From Microbulbifer pacificus (GTDB lineage Bacteria > Pseudomonadota > Gammaproteobacteria > Pseudomonadales > Cellvibrionaceae), in NCBI RefSeq assembly GCF_002959965.1, contig NZ_PREV01000026.1, positions 2,337,001 through 2,401,000 on the forward strand: 64,000 nt of DNA, in the 5' to 3' direction. The notes under the pieces were generated by a model. That model saw nothing but the letters and a program-made list of their open reading frames with translations. It was not told where the DNA came from and made no database searches. Positions within the stretch are counted from its first letter, which is position 1. Each line of letters opens with the position of its first letter. The translations under genes were made by a program, and so were the position numbers. Shown here piece after piece: positions 1 to 8,510 of this stretch.

Positions 1-72
1 TACCACCTTTACCACTGTTACTGCATTTTTATCCACGGCTGCTGTTTCAGATTTGCTCTTTGCGCAATGCCG

Positions 73-1644
73 TTACCAGTGCGCTGCAGCCTGTCCCTGT
101 TCACGGATTTCCGCCTCGCGTTTTTCCACCCCTTCCGGGTTGTAACCGCCGACGGGCAGCAGCTCCATGCCGGCGCTCTGGGTACGCATATCCGCTACCT
201 GCTGTTCGATCACATCCAGCGGCTGGCGGTAGTCGATGTAAAACTCGGGTTGGAAGCCCACCGCGTTGCTGAGGCGTCCATTGGCGCTGCGCCAGTCGGC
301 GTAACTCACGTCCCGTTGCACACTGGAGACCAGGGCCTGGGTGGCGGCGTGAATACTTTCGAGCTCAGTGCCCTGGCTCGACTGCCAGCGGGCGCGGGAC
401 TGGCTTGCCATCTCGGTGTCCAGTGAAGCCATTTCTTCGGCGTAACCGTGATTCAGCTGGGCGCGTCGCAGGTGGCTGTACGCCAGGTCTACCTGGGTGA
501 GCACCGCGACGGTGAGCGCGGCGCGGCGCACGTCGCCGAGGCGCTCGGTATCGCGGGCGTAACCCACCAGGTCGCGTCCACCGACCACCGTCCCGAGCAG
601 GTCCCAGGTGAGACGCAGGCTGCTTTCCGCCCAGTCGTTGTAGAGAAGGTAGCTGTTGTCGTCGTAGAAGTAACCGGTGCGCAGTTCCAGTCCGGGCAAC
701 AGTTGCAGGCAGGCCTTGCGGATTTCCGCAGCGGCAATGCGTTCGCGGTAGTCTTCCTCGAGCAGCTCGGGGCGGTTGCGCAGGCTGTATTGTTCAAGTT
801 CGTGAATGCTCATTTCCGAGAAGGGACTGCGCAGTATGTCGCTGGCGCTGGCACTTACAGTAAACGGTGTGCCGGGTGGAAGCCCCATCAGTGAGGCGAG
901 CTCCATTTTTGCGTTGTGCATGTCGCCTTCCAGCGCCAGCAGCTGCTGCATCAGGTCCAGCAGGTCGCGGCGGTAGGCGAGGCTGGCCTCGGTCTGGCGC
1001 AGGCCGCGCTCGGCGCTTTCGCGGGATTTCTCCAGGGCGCGGCGAGTCTGCTCAATGAGTGCGGGAAGCTGGCTCTGGGCGCGCTGGGCGGCGGCGGCCA
1101 TCCAGAAGGCGTATTCCACATCCATGATGACGTTGTGCATCAGCTTGCGCTGACGCTCGATGGCAATCATGACGCCGTCGGCCGCCTGCTTGGCGGAAAG
1201 ATAGTTGATGCCAAAATCGAGTACGTTCCATGAGAGTTCCAGGCCGGCGGTGCTGTAGGTTTTGTCCAGAGATGTGGATTGGGCGAGGGACTGATTGCCG
1301 TTCACGTCCTCGCTGCTGGCGAAGTGCTGTTTGTTGCGGTGATTGTAACCGGCGCTGGCGGCGATTTCCGGCAGCATGTCCCAGCGTGACAGGCGCAGGT
1401 TGCGGTTGGCCACCACGGCTTCCATCAGCTTCAGACGGTTGTCCATGTTGTAGGCGATGGCGCGGGCAATGGCTTCGTTGAGATCAATGGGGCCGGTTAC
1501 CGGCTGCTGGTTGCCGAATGCGGTCTGCCAGTCGCTGTTGGCCCGCAAGTCTATGCTGGCGTCGTCCATGGCGGTGGGCTTAACCGCACAGGCGGACAGG
1601 GTCAGACCGAAGGCTGCCAGGGTGGCGAGGGGAGCCAGACGCAT
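73..1644 (-). CDS. TolC-family outer-membrane efflux lipoprotein
   Basis: Predicted outer-membrane channel component of an efflux or secretion system. The 523-residue protein begins with a lipoprotein signal (MRLAPLATLAAFGLTLSACA, lipobox LSAC). The rest is long amphipathic alpha-helix with repeated RxxLxxSRESAERGLxQ-type heptads and two similar halves, as in OEP/TolC proteins. The length is usual for the family. Its partner membrane-fusion and pump genes are not in the window and may lie beyond the left edge on the same strand. It is transcribed away from the maltose-type ABC operon, so no functional link to that operon is implied. The family is clear; the substrate is unknown. Confidence 0.85.
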   Translation of the reverse strand: MRLAPLATLAAFGLTLSACAVKPTAMDDASIDLRANSDWQTAFGNQQPVTGPIDLNEAIARAIAYNMDNRLKLMEAVVANRNLRLSRWDMLPEIAASAGYNHRNKQHFASSEDVNGNQSLAQSTSLDKTYSTAGLELSWNVLDFGINYLSAKQAADGVMIAIERQRKLMHNVIMDVEYAFWMAAAAQRAQSQLPALIEQTRRALEKSRESAERGLRQTEASLAYRRDLLDLMQQLLALEGDMHNAKMELASLMGLPPGTPFTVSASASDILRSPFSEMSIHELEQYSLRNRPELLEEDYRERIAAAEIRKACLQLLPGLELRTGYFYDDNSYLLYNDWAESSLRLTWDLLGTVVGGRDLVGYARDTERLGDVRRAALTVAVLTQVDLAYSHLRRAQLNHGYAEEMASLDTEMASQSRARWQSSQGTELESIHAATQALVSSVQRDVSYADWRSANGRLSNAVGFQPEFYIDYRQPLDVIEQQVADMRTQSAGMELLPVGGYNPEGVEKREAEIREQGQAAAHW

Positions 1645-1967
1645 ATCACTTTGTCCTTAGCATACTTATTGACTACGAAGTGCACGGTACAGCTGCGCCC
1701 GGTAAATCTAGTTGAGGTGACAAAAGTTGTTGGTACGAAGGTGCGAATTGGCGTTTGTATCTTTGAGAAATGTGTGTTTTCTCGCCGCTTTGGCGTCGTA
1801 TTCACTGAATTGGCTGAATGCCGTACGTGGAGATTGGTTTCCCTCTCACTCCAGGGGGGAGGAGGATGGTGGAAAAATCTGGCAGTATCCGTACGGGGAA
1901 TGTCTGTGATCCCCCGGAAAGCAATAATAAAAACAACGGAAACCGACGATGAGAGAGAGCCTCGCCC
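1645..1967. promoter_or_regulatory. Divergent intergenic region between efflux gene and ABC operon
   Basis: About 320 bases with no convincing gene. It should hold promoters for both divergent units. The only structure I can point to is an inverted repeat GAGAAA-N7-TTTCTC at 1765-1783. A 12-codon reading frame starting ATGAGAGAGAGC (1949) overlaps the start of the ATPase gene out of frame. No GAAAACGTTTTC-type operator is visible here, unlike the alpha-glucan genes to the right. Confidence 0.35.
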
Positions 1968-3068
1968 TTGGCCAGTATTCAGTTTAACGGTGTCAGCAAG
2001 CGCTACGACGACGGTCCCGCCATTGTGCCGGGGCTGGATTTGACGATTCGCGATGGCGAATTCATGGTGCTTGTCGGGCCCTCTGGCTGTGGTAAGTCCA
2101 CCACTCTGCGCATGATCGCGGGGCTGGAATCCATTACCGCCGGCGACCTGATAATCGGTGGCCACCGGGTCAACGACCTGCCCCCCAAGGACCGGGACAT
2201 CGCCATGGTGTTCCAGAATTACGCCCTCTACCCGCACATGAGCGTGTTCGAGAACATGGCGTTCGGCCTGCGGGTGCGGAATTTTCCCAAGCTGGGTATT
2301 GAGCGGCGGGTGCGGGATGCGGCGGACACTCTTGGTCTTTCCGATCTTCTCGGGCGCAAACCCGGCCAGCTCTCCGGGGGCCAGTGTCAGCGGGTGGCAC
2401 TGGGCCGCGCCATGGTGCGCGATCCGCAGGTATTTCTGTTCGACGAGCCGCTCTCTAACCTCGATGCCGAGCTGCGGGTGCAGATGCGCGGGGTGATCCA
2501 CCGTCTGCACCGCCAGCTGGGCACTACCTCCGTATATGTCACCCACGACCAGGTAGAGGCTATGACCCTCGGCTCGCGTATCGCCATTCTCGATCGCGGT
2601 GAGCTGATGCAGGTGGGTACGCCGCTGGAGTTGTACAACGATCCGGACAATACCTTCGTCGCCGGTTTCATGGGCTCGCCGCCGATGAACCTGGTGTCGG
2701 TGGTGCACGACGGCACCCAGCTCACCTGTGAATTGATCAATCTGCCGCACCCGAAGCTACAGGGCTTGAAGCCGAATCTGCTGCTGGGGTTGCGTCCGGA
2801 AAAGCTGGTGTATGCCGCCAGCGCTCCCGCCCACTGGCCGCGGCTCCGGGGTGAGATTGAACTGGTGGAGAGCCTGGGTGCGGAGATGCTGGTGCATCTG
2901 CGCGCGGGGGCGGATCAGGTCATTGCTCGTCTGCCAGGTTTGCGGGTGTTCACTCTCGGCGATGTGCTGGAACTCGCCTTCGACCCGGCGGCGGTGTATC
3001 TGTTTGACGCGCAGAGCCAGCAGCGTATTCGCAGCGATGGCGCCAGGGCCGGGGCAGGTGTGTGTTGA
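1968..3068 (+). CDS. MalK/UgpC-type sugar ABC transporter ATPase
   Basis: Cytoplasmic ATP-hydrolysing subunit of a CUT1-class sugar importer. It has Walker A GPSGCGKST (about residues 37-45), signature LSGGQ (135-139), Walker B FLFDEP (D159, E160) and a switch histidine in VTHDQVEAM, then a C-terminal MalK-type regulatory OB-fold region (about 240-366). The length of 366 residues is typical. The start is a TTG: the encoded beginning MASIQFNGVSKRY matches the usual start of this family and no in-frame ATG lies nearby. The stop overlaps the next gene by a few bases, so ATPase, fused binding protein/permease and second permease form one operon. The substrate is probably a malto- or other oligosaccharide. 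Confidence 0.93.
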   Translation: MASIQFNGVSKRYDDGPAIVPGLDLTIRDGEFMVLVGPSGCGKSTTLRMIAGLESITAGDLIIGGHRVNDLPPKDRDIAMVFQNYALYPHMSVFENMAFGLRVRNFPKLGIERRVRDAADTLGLSDLLGRKPGQLSGGQCQRVALGRAMVRDPQVFLFDEPLSNLDAELRVQMRGVIHRLHRQLGTTSVYVTHDQVEAMTLGSRIAILDRGELMQVGTPLELYNDPDNTFVAGFMGSPPMNLVSVVHDGTQLTCELINLPHPKLQGLKPNLLLGLRPEKLVYAASAPAHWPRLRGEIELVESLGAEMLVHLRAGADQVIARLPGLRVFTLGDVLELAFDPAAVYLFDAQSQQRIRSDGARAGAGVC

Positions 3069-5311
3069 AACGATCGGGTGCTGCGTATTGGCTGCTCGTT
3101 TTTCTGGTGCTGGCCATCGAGGTACACGCCGCGGAAACCCTGAACCTCTGGCACGGTTATCGCGGCGCCGAGCGCGTCGCCTTTGAACAGCTGATCGACG
3201 ACTACAACCACAGTCAGAGCGATGTTCAGGTCAAGGCGCTGGCCGTGCCCTTCGGCAGTTACGCCGACAAACTCTCCGCCGCACTGCCGCGAGGCCAGGG
3301 GCCGGATCTTTTTGTATTCGCACACGACCGCCTCGGGGGCTGGGCGAGTGCCGGGCATACCGTGGCGCCCATCGACCACTACGTCGGAGAAGACATACTG
3401 CGCCGCTTTCCCCCGAACCTGATCGATGCCATGACCTTCGGCGGTGAGCTCTACGGCCTGCCGCTTGCCTTCAAGAGCCCGGCGCTGATTCTCAATACCG
3501 ATCTGGTGCAGACCGCGCCTGCCACCACCGATGCCATGGTGGCCGAGGCCCGCCGTCACACCGATCGTAAGGCCGGGCACTTTGGCCTCGCCTACAGCTA
3601 CACCGAACCCTTCTTTCACGGGGCTCTGATGAACAGCTTTGGCCGCGGTCCTTTTGATCGCGGTGGCAATCTGGATCTCGCCAGCCGCGCCAATATCGAT
3701 TCCGTGGATATGTTGGTGCGCTGGGTGCGGCTGGACCGTATTTTGCCGGAGGAACCCAGCAGCACTCTGGTTACCAGCCTGTTCAATCAAGGGCGTGCCG
3801 CCATGGTCATCAGCGGTCCGTGGATGTTGGGGGAAATTGCCCCGGGGGTGAATTACCGGGTCGTACCTCTGCCGGTCAACAGCGACAGCGGCTTGCCACT
3901 GGCGCCCTGGGTGGCGGTGGAGGGGCTGTTTCTGTCGCCCTGGTCGAAAAATCCCGCCGCGGCGGTCGCATTGATGGACTATCTGACCCGTCGCTCCTCC
4001 GCGGAGAAAATGGGGATAGATGGTGGGCAGCTGCCGGCCAATATCCGCGCCTTTGAACATCCGCGTATCGCCACCGACGATACCGCCATGGCGTTTCGCC
4101 GCCAATTGGAAGTGGCGGTACCCATTCCCAATCTGCCGGCCATGACCCTGCTGTGGGTGCCGCTGGAAAATGTGCTGAAAAAAGTGGTGAAGGGCGCGGC
4201 ACAACCGGAAGCGGAGATGCGCCAGCTGCAGCGCAGCCTGAGTGCGGATCTGGCGCGACTGGAGCGTTCCCGCGTCCGCGACCACAGTCCGGTTCAGATG
4301 CCGCAATGGATGTGGCTGTTACCGTTGGCGTTGTTACTGGTGGCGCTGCTGCTGTGGCGCCGCTACAGGGGGCAGATGGCTGCGGGTTGGTGGGCCTACC
4401 GCACCGCGTACCTTTATATTCTGCCGGCCATGCTGGGCATGTTGGTGCTCGTATTTTTTCCGCTGGCTTACGGTCTGCTGCTGTCGTTTACCGACACCAC
4501 CGTGTTCAATGAGCACACGCCGCTGTGGTCGCGCTTTGCGGGGGTCGACAACTATGCCGCAATACTTGGAGATTTTCATTTATGGCGGGGCCAGGGCAGC
4601 GAGCGCAGTCTCGATTTTGACAATTTCTATTGGACTCTGCTGATCACGATTTTGTGGACCGCGAGCAATGTGATGCTCGCGGTGGGGCTGGCGTTGGTGC
4701 TGGCATTGGCACTGGACAAACCCATCTTTGGTCGCGCCTGGTTCCGCCTGATTCTGATTCTCCCCTGGGCCATACCCAACTACATTACCGCCCTGGTGTG
4801 GAAGGGGATGTTTCACCCTCAGTTCGGGGTCGTCAATCAGGGGTTGCAGGTCATGGGCATGACGCCGGTGGCCTGGTTCGACTCCATCGGCGCCAGCTTT
4901 TTTACCGGGCTTGTGACCAATGTGTGGCTGAGTATCCCGTTTATGATGGTGGTCATTCTGGGCGGCCTGCAGTCAATCCCGCGGGAACTCTATGAAGTGG
5001 CGAAGGTGGAAGGTGCCGGGCGCTGGTTCCAGTTTCGCGCCATCACTCTGCCGCTGCTGAAACCGGTGTTGATTCCGGCGGTGATCCTGTCGGTGGTGTG
5101 GACCTTCAACATGTTCAATGTCATCTATCTGGTGAGCGACGGTGCGCCGGCGGGAGCCAACGATATCCTGATCACCAAGGCGTTCCGTATTGGTTTTGAA
5201 AAATACCAGTACGCGTACGCGGCGGCCTACTCCATGGTGATTCTGGTACTGCTTTTCTGTTACGCCATGTGGCAAATGCGGGTGAGCCGGACGCTGGAGG
5301 TGGTGCGGTGA
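3062..5311 (+). CDS. Fused sugar-binding protein and MalF-type permease
   Basis: One 749-residue chain carries two subunits that are normally separate. Residues about 1-23 form a signal or anchor segment. Residues about 24-400 are an extracellular solute-binding domain of the MalE class, with LNLWHGYRG near the start and AMVISGPWMLGEI characteristic of family 1 binding proteins. A hydrophobic stretch (WMWLLPLALLLVALLLW) then leads into a MalF-type permease with about six further membrane spans and the EAA loop EVAKVEGAGRWFQFRAITLP that docks the ATPase. No free binding-protein gene is nearby, so the fused domain presumably serves the transporter. The start is GTG 3062 or TTG 3065, overlapping the ATPase stop and implying translational coupling. 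Confidence 0.9.
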   Translation: MLKRSGAAYWLLVFLVLAIEVHAAETLNLWHGYRGAERVAFEQLIDDYNHSQSDVQVKALAVPFGSYADKLSAALPRGQGPDLFVFAHDRLGGWASAGHTVAPIDHYVGEDILRRFPPNLIDAMTFGGELYGLPLAFKSPALILNTDLVQTAPATTDAMVAEARRHTDRKAGHFGLAYSYTEPFFHGALMNSFGRGPFDRGGNLDLASRANIDSVDMLVRWVRLDRILPEEPSSTLVTSLFNQGRAAMVISGPWMLGEIAPGVNYRVVPLPVNSDSGLPLAPWVAVEGLFLSPWSKNPAAAVALMDYLTRRSSAEKMGIDGGQLPANIRAFEHPRIATDDTAMAFRRQLEVAVPIPNLPAMTLLWVPLENVLKKVVKGAAQPEAEMRQLQRSLSADLARLERSRVRDHSPVQMPQWMWLLPLALLLVALLLWRRYRGQMAAGWWAYRTAYLYILPAMLGMLVLVFFPLAYGLLLSFTDTTVFNEHTPLWSRFAGVDNYAAILGDFHLWRGQGSERSLDFDNFYWTLLITILWTASNVMLAVGLALVLALALDKPIFGRAWFRLILILPWAIPNYITALVWKGMFHPQFGVVNQGLQVMGMTPVAWFDSIGASFFTGLVTNVWLSIPFMMVVILGGLQSIPRELYEVAKVEGAGRWFQFRAITLPLLKPVLIPAVILSVVWTFNMFNVIYLVSDGAPAGANDILITKAFRIGFEKYQYAYAAAYSMVILVLLFCYAMWQMRVSRTLEVVR

Positions 5312-6228
5312 ATACGGCCGTCGGGCGACGAAAACAGGTTCTTCCCTCGCGGCTGGTAACAGTTCTGCGGGATATCTTCAGCTGGCGTTTTGCCCTGCTG
5401 GTGTTTTCCACTCTAATTGTGATCTACCCATTGTTATGGGTGGTGAGCCTTGCCTTTTCCGGTCAGCAGTCCCTGACCCTGGTGCGGTTACCGGAGGACG
5501 CCAGTATCGTTCAGCAGTTGCAGGCCCTGATCCCGTTGCCCGAGCAGTGGACGCTGGGTAACTTCCGCGCAGTGCTTACGGAGCAGCCGTTTCTGCGCTG
5601 GCTTGGCAACAGCCTGGTGGTCGCGTTGGCCACCACCGTAGTCGGTCTATCCCTCAGTTGCACCGCGGCCTATGCCTTTTCCCGATTCCGTTTTGCCGGG
5701 CGCGAGCGCGGCATGTTGCTGTTTCTGATTTCGCAAATGTTTCCCGCAGTATTGATGCTGATTCCTCTGTACGTGATCGTGGTGCAGTGGTTGGGGCTCG
5801 GCAATTCCTGGCTGGGCTTGATTCTGGTCTACTCCATTACCGCACTGCCGTTCTGTGTATGGATGCTGAAAGGGTATTTCGACACTCTGCCTTTTGAAAT
5901 TGAGGAATCCGCGCTATTGGATGGTGCGAGCCGCTGGACCATTTTCATCCGCATCATCCTGCCGTTGGCGCGCCCAGCCATTGCGGTTACCGGTTTGTTC
6001 GCATTCATGACCGCTTGGAATGAATTTATCCTCGCCTCCATCTTTATGGACGATGAATCCCGCTACACGGTCCCCGTGGGCCTGCGTTTTTTTGTAAGCG
6101 ACTACGCTTCCGAATGGGGTTTCTTTGCCGCCGGTTCCATTCTGGTCTCACTGCCGGTTATGCTGCTGTTTCTCTCTCTACAGCGCTTTCTGGTGTCCGG
6201 GCTCTCCGCGGGCGCCGTAAAGGGATAA
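5308..6228 (+). CDS. MalG-type sugar ABC transporter permease
   Basis: Second inner-membrane permease of the importer, with about six hydrophobic spans and the EAA loop EESALLDGASRWTIFIRIILP. I choose the GTG at 5308: it overlaps the upstream stop as GTGA and is preceded seven bases earlier by a GGAGG ribosome-binding site. An ATG at 5269 would force a 43-base overlap. The product is 306 residues, slightly above the usual 280-300. It completes a three-gene operon (ATPase, binding protein-permease fusion, permease). No terminator is visible before the isomerase-like gene 60 bases downstream, so that gene may be co-transcribed. Confidence 0.92.
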   Translation: MNTAVGRRKQVLPSRLVTVLRDIFSWRFALLVFSTLIVIYPLLWVVSLAFSGQQSLTLVRLPEDASIVQQLQALIPLPEQWTLGNFRAVLTEQPFLRWLGNSLVVALATTVVGLSLSCTAAYAFSRFRFAGRERGMLLFLISQMFPAVLMLIPLYVIVVQWLGLGNSWLGLILVYSITALPFCVWMLKGYFDTLPFEIEESALLDGASRWTIFIRIILPLARPAIAVTGLFAFMTAWNEFILASIFMDDESRYTVPVGLRFFVSDYASEWGFFAAGSILVSLPVMLLFLSLQRFLVSGLSAGAVKG

Positions 6229-6288
6229 GTGAATAAATAGCGTAACCACCGATTAAATGATTCCACCTATAAAAACAGGCGTGACGCC

Positions 6289-7158
6289 ATGCACAATAAT
6301 TTTTACCCACTGCTCTTCCGCGTTAAAGCGCTTGTACTGGCCACCTGCACTTTCGGAGGCGCAATGACCAGTGCCGCTGAAAATTCCGCAGAAAGCAATG
6401 TGGTTCACCAGCCGCAATTTCGAGGTGTACAGCTCTACACGCTGCGCAACCAGATGCAGGAAAGTGTGGACCAGACTCTGACCAGAGTGGCTGCGGCCGG
6501 CTACCGCCAGGTGGAATTTGCCGGTTTCTACGATCACAGTGCTCGCGAGATACGTACGTTGCTGGATAACCACGGGCTCACCGCGCCGGCCAGTCATTTC
6601 CCGCTGGAAGCCATGGAGGCGGACTTTGCTGCGGTGATCGAGCAGGCGAAGACACTCGGCAGCCGTTATATCGTGCTGGCATGGCTGGAGCAGAGCCGGC
6701 GCAGCGCGGCGGATTACCGCAGGCTGGTGGAAGGCTTGAACGATTGGGGGCGTCAGGCCCGGGCGGCGGGATTGCGCCTCGCCTATCACAACCACGATTT
6801 TGAATTTGAATCCACATCAGACCAGGGCGATGGATTTATTCCCTATCAGCTGTTGCTGGACAATACCGATCCACAGCTGGTGTATTTCGAAATGGATCTG
6901 TACTGGATGCACAGGGCCGGGCAGGAACCGGAGCATTATTTCAGCCGTTACCCCGGGCGCTTTCCGCTGTGGCATTTGAAAGACGCGGATACCGAGGGCG
7001 GTATGGCGGACGTAGGGCAGGGTGTCATCGATTTTCCCGCGCTGCTCGCGCACGCCAAACAGGCCGGGCTGGAATATGCGTTTGTGGAGCGCGACGATGC
7101 GGCCGCGCCCTACGACAGTATTCAGCGCAGCCTGCGCACGATTAAACGCTGGGATTGA
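6289..7158 (+). CDS. Exported xylose-isomerase-like TIM-barrel protein
   Basis: A 289-residue member of the sugar phosphate isomerase/epimerase superfamily (AP endonuclease 2-like TIM barrel). Family features are GVQLYTLRNQM at the start of the barrel, GYRQVEFAGFYDHS, and the probable metal-binding strands AYHNHDFEFE, YFEMDLYWMHRAG and HLKDAD. The N-terminus (RVKALVLATCTFGGAMTSAA) looks like a Sec signal, so the protein is probably periplasmic, which would be odd for a classical phosphosugar isomerase. It lies directly behind the sugar importer genes and convergent to a LacI-type regulator. It may act on a free sugar or sugar derivative; the reaction cannot be read from the sequence. Confidence 0.8.
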   Translation: MHNNFYPLLFRVKALVLATCTFGGAMTSAAENSAESNVVHQPQFRGVQLYTLRNQMQESVDQTLTRVAAAGYRQVEFAGFYDHSAREIRTLLDNHGLTAPASHFPLEAMEADFAAVIEQAKTLGSRYIVLAWLEQSRRSAADYRRLVEGLNDWGRQARAAGLRLAYHNHDFEFESTSDQGDGFIPYQLLLDNTDPQLVYFEMDLYWMHRAGQEPEHYFSRYPGRFPLWHLKDADTEGGMADVGQGVIDFPALLAHAKQAGLEYAFVERDDAAAPYDSIQRSLRTIKRWD

Positions 7159-7168
7159 ATGTATTCCA

Positions 7169-8182
7169 TCAGCCCGCCGGCGCGGGCCCGGTACTTTTTC
7201 GGATCATCAGCCGATGCGGCAGTATCTTGTTGCACGCCTGCATTTTTTTGCCATTCAGCTGTGGCAGCAGCAGCTCCATACACTCGATACCGATTTCCGT
7301 CATCGGCTGGGCCACAGTGGTGAGTGCGGGGTAGCAGTATTCCGCGTAGGAAATATCGTCAAAACCCATTACCGATACATCCTGCGGAATCCGCAGGCCC
7401 ATATCGTGCAGAGTGGCCAGGCAGCTCATGGCCATTTCATCGCTGAAGTTGAAGATCGCGGTGGGCCGGTTGGGCTGCGCCATCAGCTTGCGTGTGGCTT
7501 GCTCCGCGTCTTTCAGCCCGTAATTTCCCGCTTCGATCAGTGAATCGTCCACCTGGATGCCCGCACCGCGCAGGGCGTAGCGGTAGCCCTTGAGACGATC
7601 CTGGGTGCTGGGGGATTTCAGATGCCCGGTAATGGCGGCGATGCGTTTGTGGCCGAGGGTAATCAGGTAGTTCACCGCTTCCTCCGCCGCCGCCACGTTG
7701 TCGATATTCACCTTGGGCAGGCCGGGAAGATCAATCGGCTCGCAGGCGTTGACCATCGGCGGCAGCTGATCCGCCAGCGGGATATCCGGGTCGACATCGA
7801 TGGGAAGGTTGGAGCAGAACAGCAGGATACCGTCGGCCTGTCGGGAACGGGCCATGGCGGCGAAGGAGCGCTCGCGGCTCTCAAGTTCCTGGGTGTCGCC
7901 GAGCAGCAGTGAATAACCGTTCTCCAGTGCGATACTTTCGATGGCTCGGATCACCGGATAGTTGAATGCACTGGTGACGTCCGGAATGATGGCCACCAGG
8001 TTGTTGGTCTTGGCCTTGCGCAACCCCGCACCCAGATTGCTTGGGGTATAACCGGTGCGATTGATGACTTCGAGCACCTGGTTGCGCTTCTCTTCGCTAA
8101 CCAGTTCCGGGTTGTGAATCACCCGGGATACCGTGGACGGGGACACGTTCGCCGCTTTGGCGATTTCGATGATGCCAGTCAT
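7169..8182 (-). CDS. LacI-family transcriptional regulator
   Basis: A 337-residue DNA-binding repressor of the LacI/GalR family. It opens with the standard helix-turn-helix and hinge (IIEIAKAANVSPSTVSRVIH), followed by a periplasmic-binding-protein-like sugar-sensing domain (LVAIIPDVTSAFNYPVIRAIE through MGFDDISYAEYCYPALTTV). The length is normal. It ends only ten bases from the convergent isomerase gene. It is the only LacI-type regulator here, and LacI-type palindromes (GAAAACGTTTTC) occur at several promoters to its right, so it is the prime candidate to control the alpha-glucan genes. That assignment is an inference. Confidence 0.93.
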   Translation of the reverse strand: MTGIIEIAKAANVSPSTVSRVIHNPELVSEEKRNQVLEVINRTGYTPSNLGAGLRKAKTNNLVAIIPDVTSAFNYPVIRAIESIALENGYSLLLGDTQELESRERSFAAMARSRQADGILLFCSNLPIDVDPDIPLADQLPPMVNACEPIDLPGLPKVNIDNVAAAEEAVNYLITLGHKRIAAITGHLKSPSTQDRLKGYRYALRGAGIQVDDSLIEAGNYGLKDAEQATRKLMAQPNRPTAIFNFSDEMAMSCLATLHDMGLRIPQDVSVMGFDDISYAEYCYPALTTVAQPMTEIGIECMELLLPQLNGKKMQACNKILPHRLMIRKSTGPAPAG

Positions 8183-8226
8183 GGTGCTTTCTCTCGTTTT
8201 TTATAATTGTTTTTACCGCCGTTTGA

Positions 8227-8264
8227 GTACTTCTTATTTCGTGGTACTTCTTATTTCATGGTAC
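8227..8264. repeat. Direct repeats in the lacI upstream region
   Basis: GTACTTCTTATTTC occurs at 8227-8240 and again at 8244-8257, with a third partial GTAC at 8261. The spacing is 17 bases. They lie 45-80 bases upstream of the lacI start and could be an operator for autoregulation or a promoter-proximal duplication. Confidence 0.4.
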
Positions 8265-8382
8265 GTCTCAAAACTATCGCAGGCCCGATCGATGATAGCG
8301 GTTGCGGGGCAGCAGTGCATCGGTTTCCTTGAGTTTGGGATGATCGTTTAATCAACGGAGCATTTGAGGATGAATCATTTTC

Positions 8383-8397
8383 GAGAAACGTTTTCAG
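8383..8397. promoter_or_regulatory. Weak LacI-type operator upstream of lacI
   Basis: The sequence GAGAAACGTTTTCA has one perfect half-site (CGTTTTCA) and a degenerate left half compared with the TGAAAACGTTTTCA boxes elsewhere in the window. It lies about 200 bases upstream of the lacI start. The rest of the 328-base gap between lacI and the GH87-type gene holds only the direct repeats and the terminator listed separately. Confidence 0.4.
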
Positions 8398-8465
8398 AAG
8401 GCCGGTGTGTTTGATTTTGATCCCCGGGATCTGAAAATTTTCAGTATGCCGTGTGCCTGCTCCAT

Positions 8466-8489
8466 GAAAAAGGGGCGCCGTGGCGCCCC
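8466..8489 (-). terminator. Rho-independent terminator after the GH87-type gene
   Basis: On the minus strand, an eight-base-pair perfect GC stem (GGGGCGCC, two-base loop, GGCGCCCC at 8472-8489) is followed directly by TTTTT. It lies 20 bases past the stop codon of the large glucanase. Confidence 0.85.
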
Positions 8490-8510
8490 GCAAAATACTA
8501 CTGACGAACG

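Noticed and set aside
1..36. A possible next gene on the minus strand starting GTG at position 36
   Set aside because: The frame is open to the window edge but only 12 codons are visible, there is no ribosome-binding site, and nothing can be identified.
2915..4306. A long open frame antisense to the fused binding protein-permease gene
   Set aside because: The plus-strand product has the expected binding-protein and permease motifs; the antisense frame does not resemble any family.
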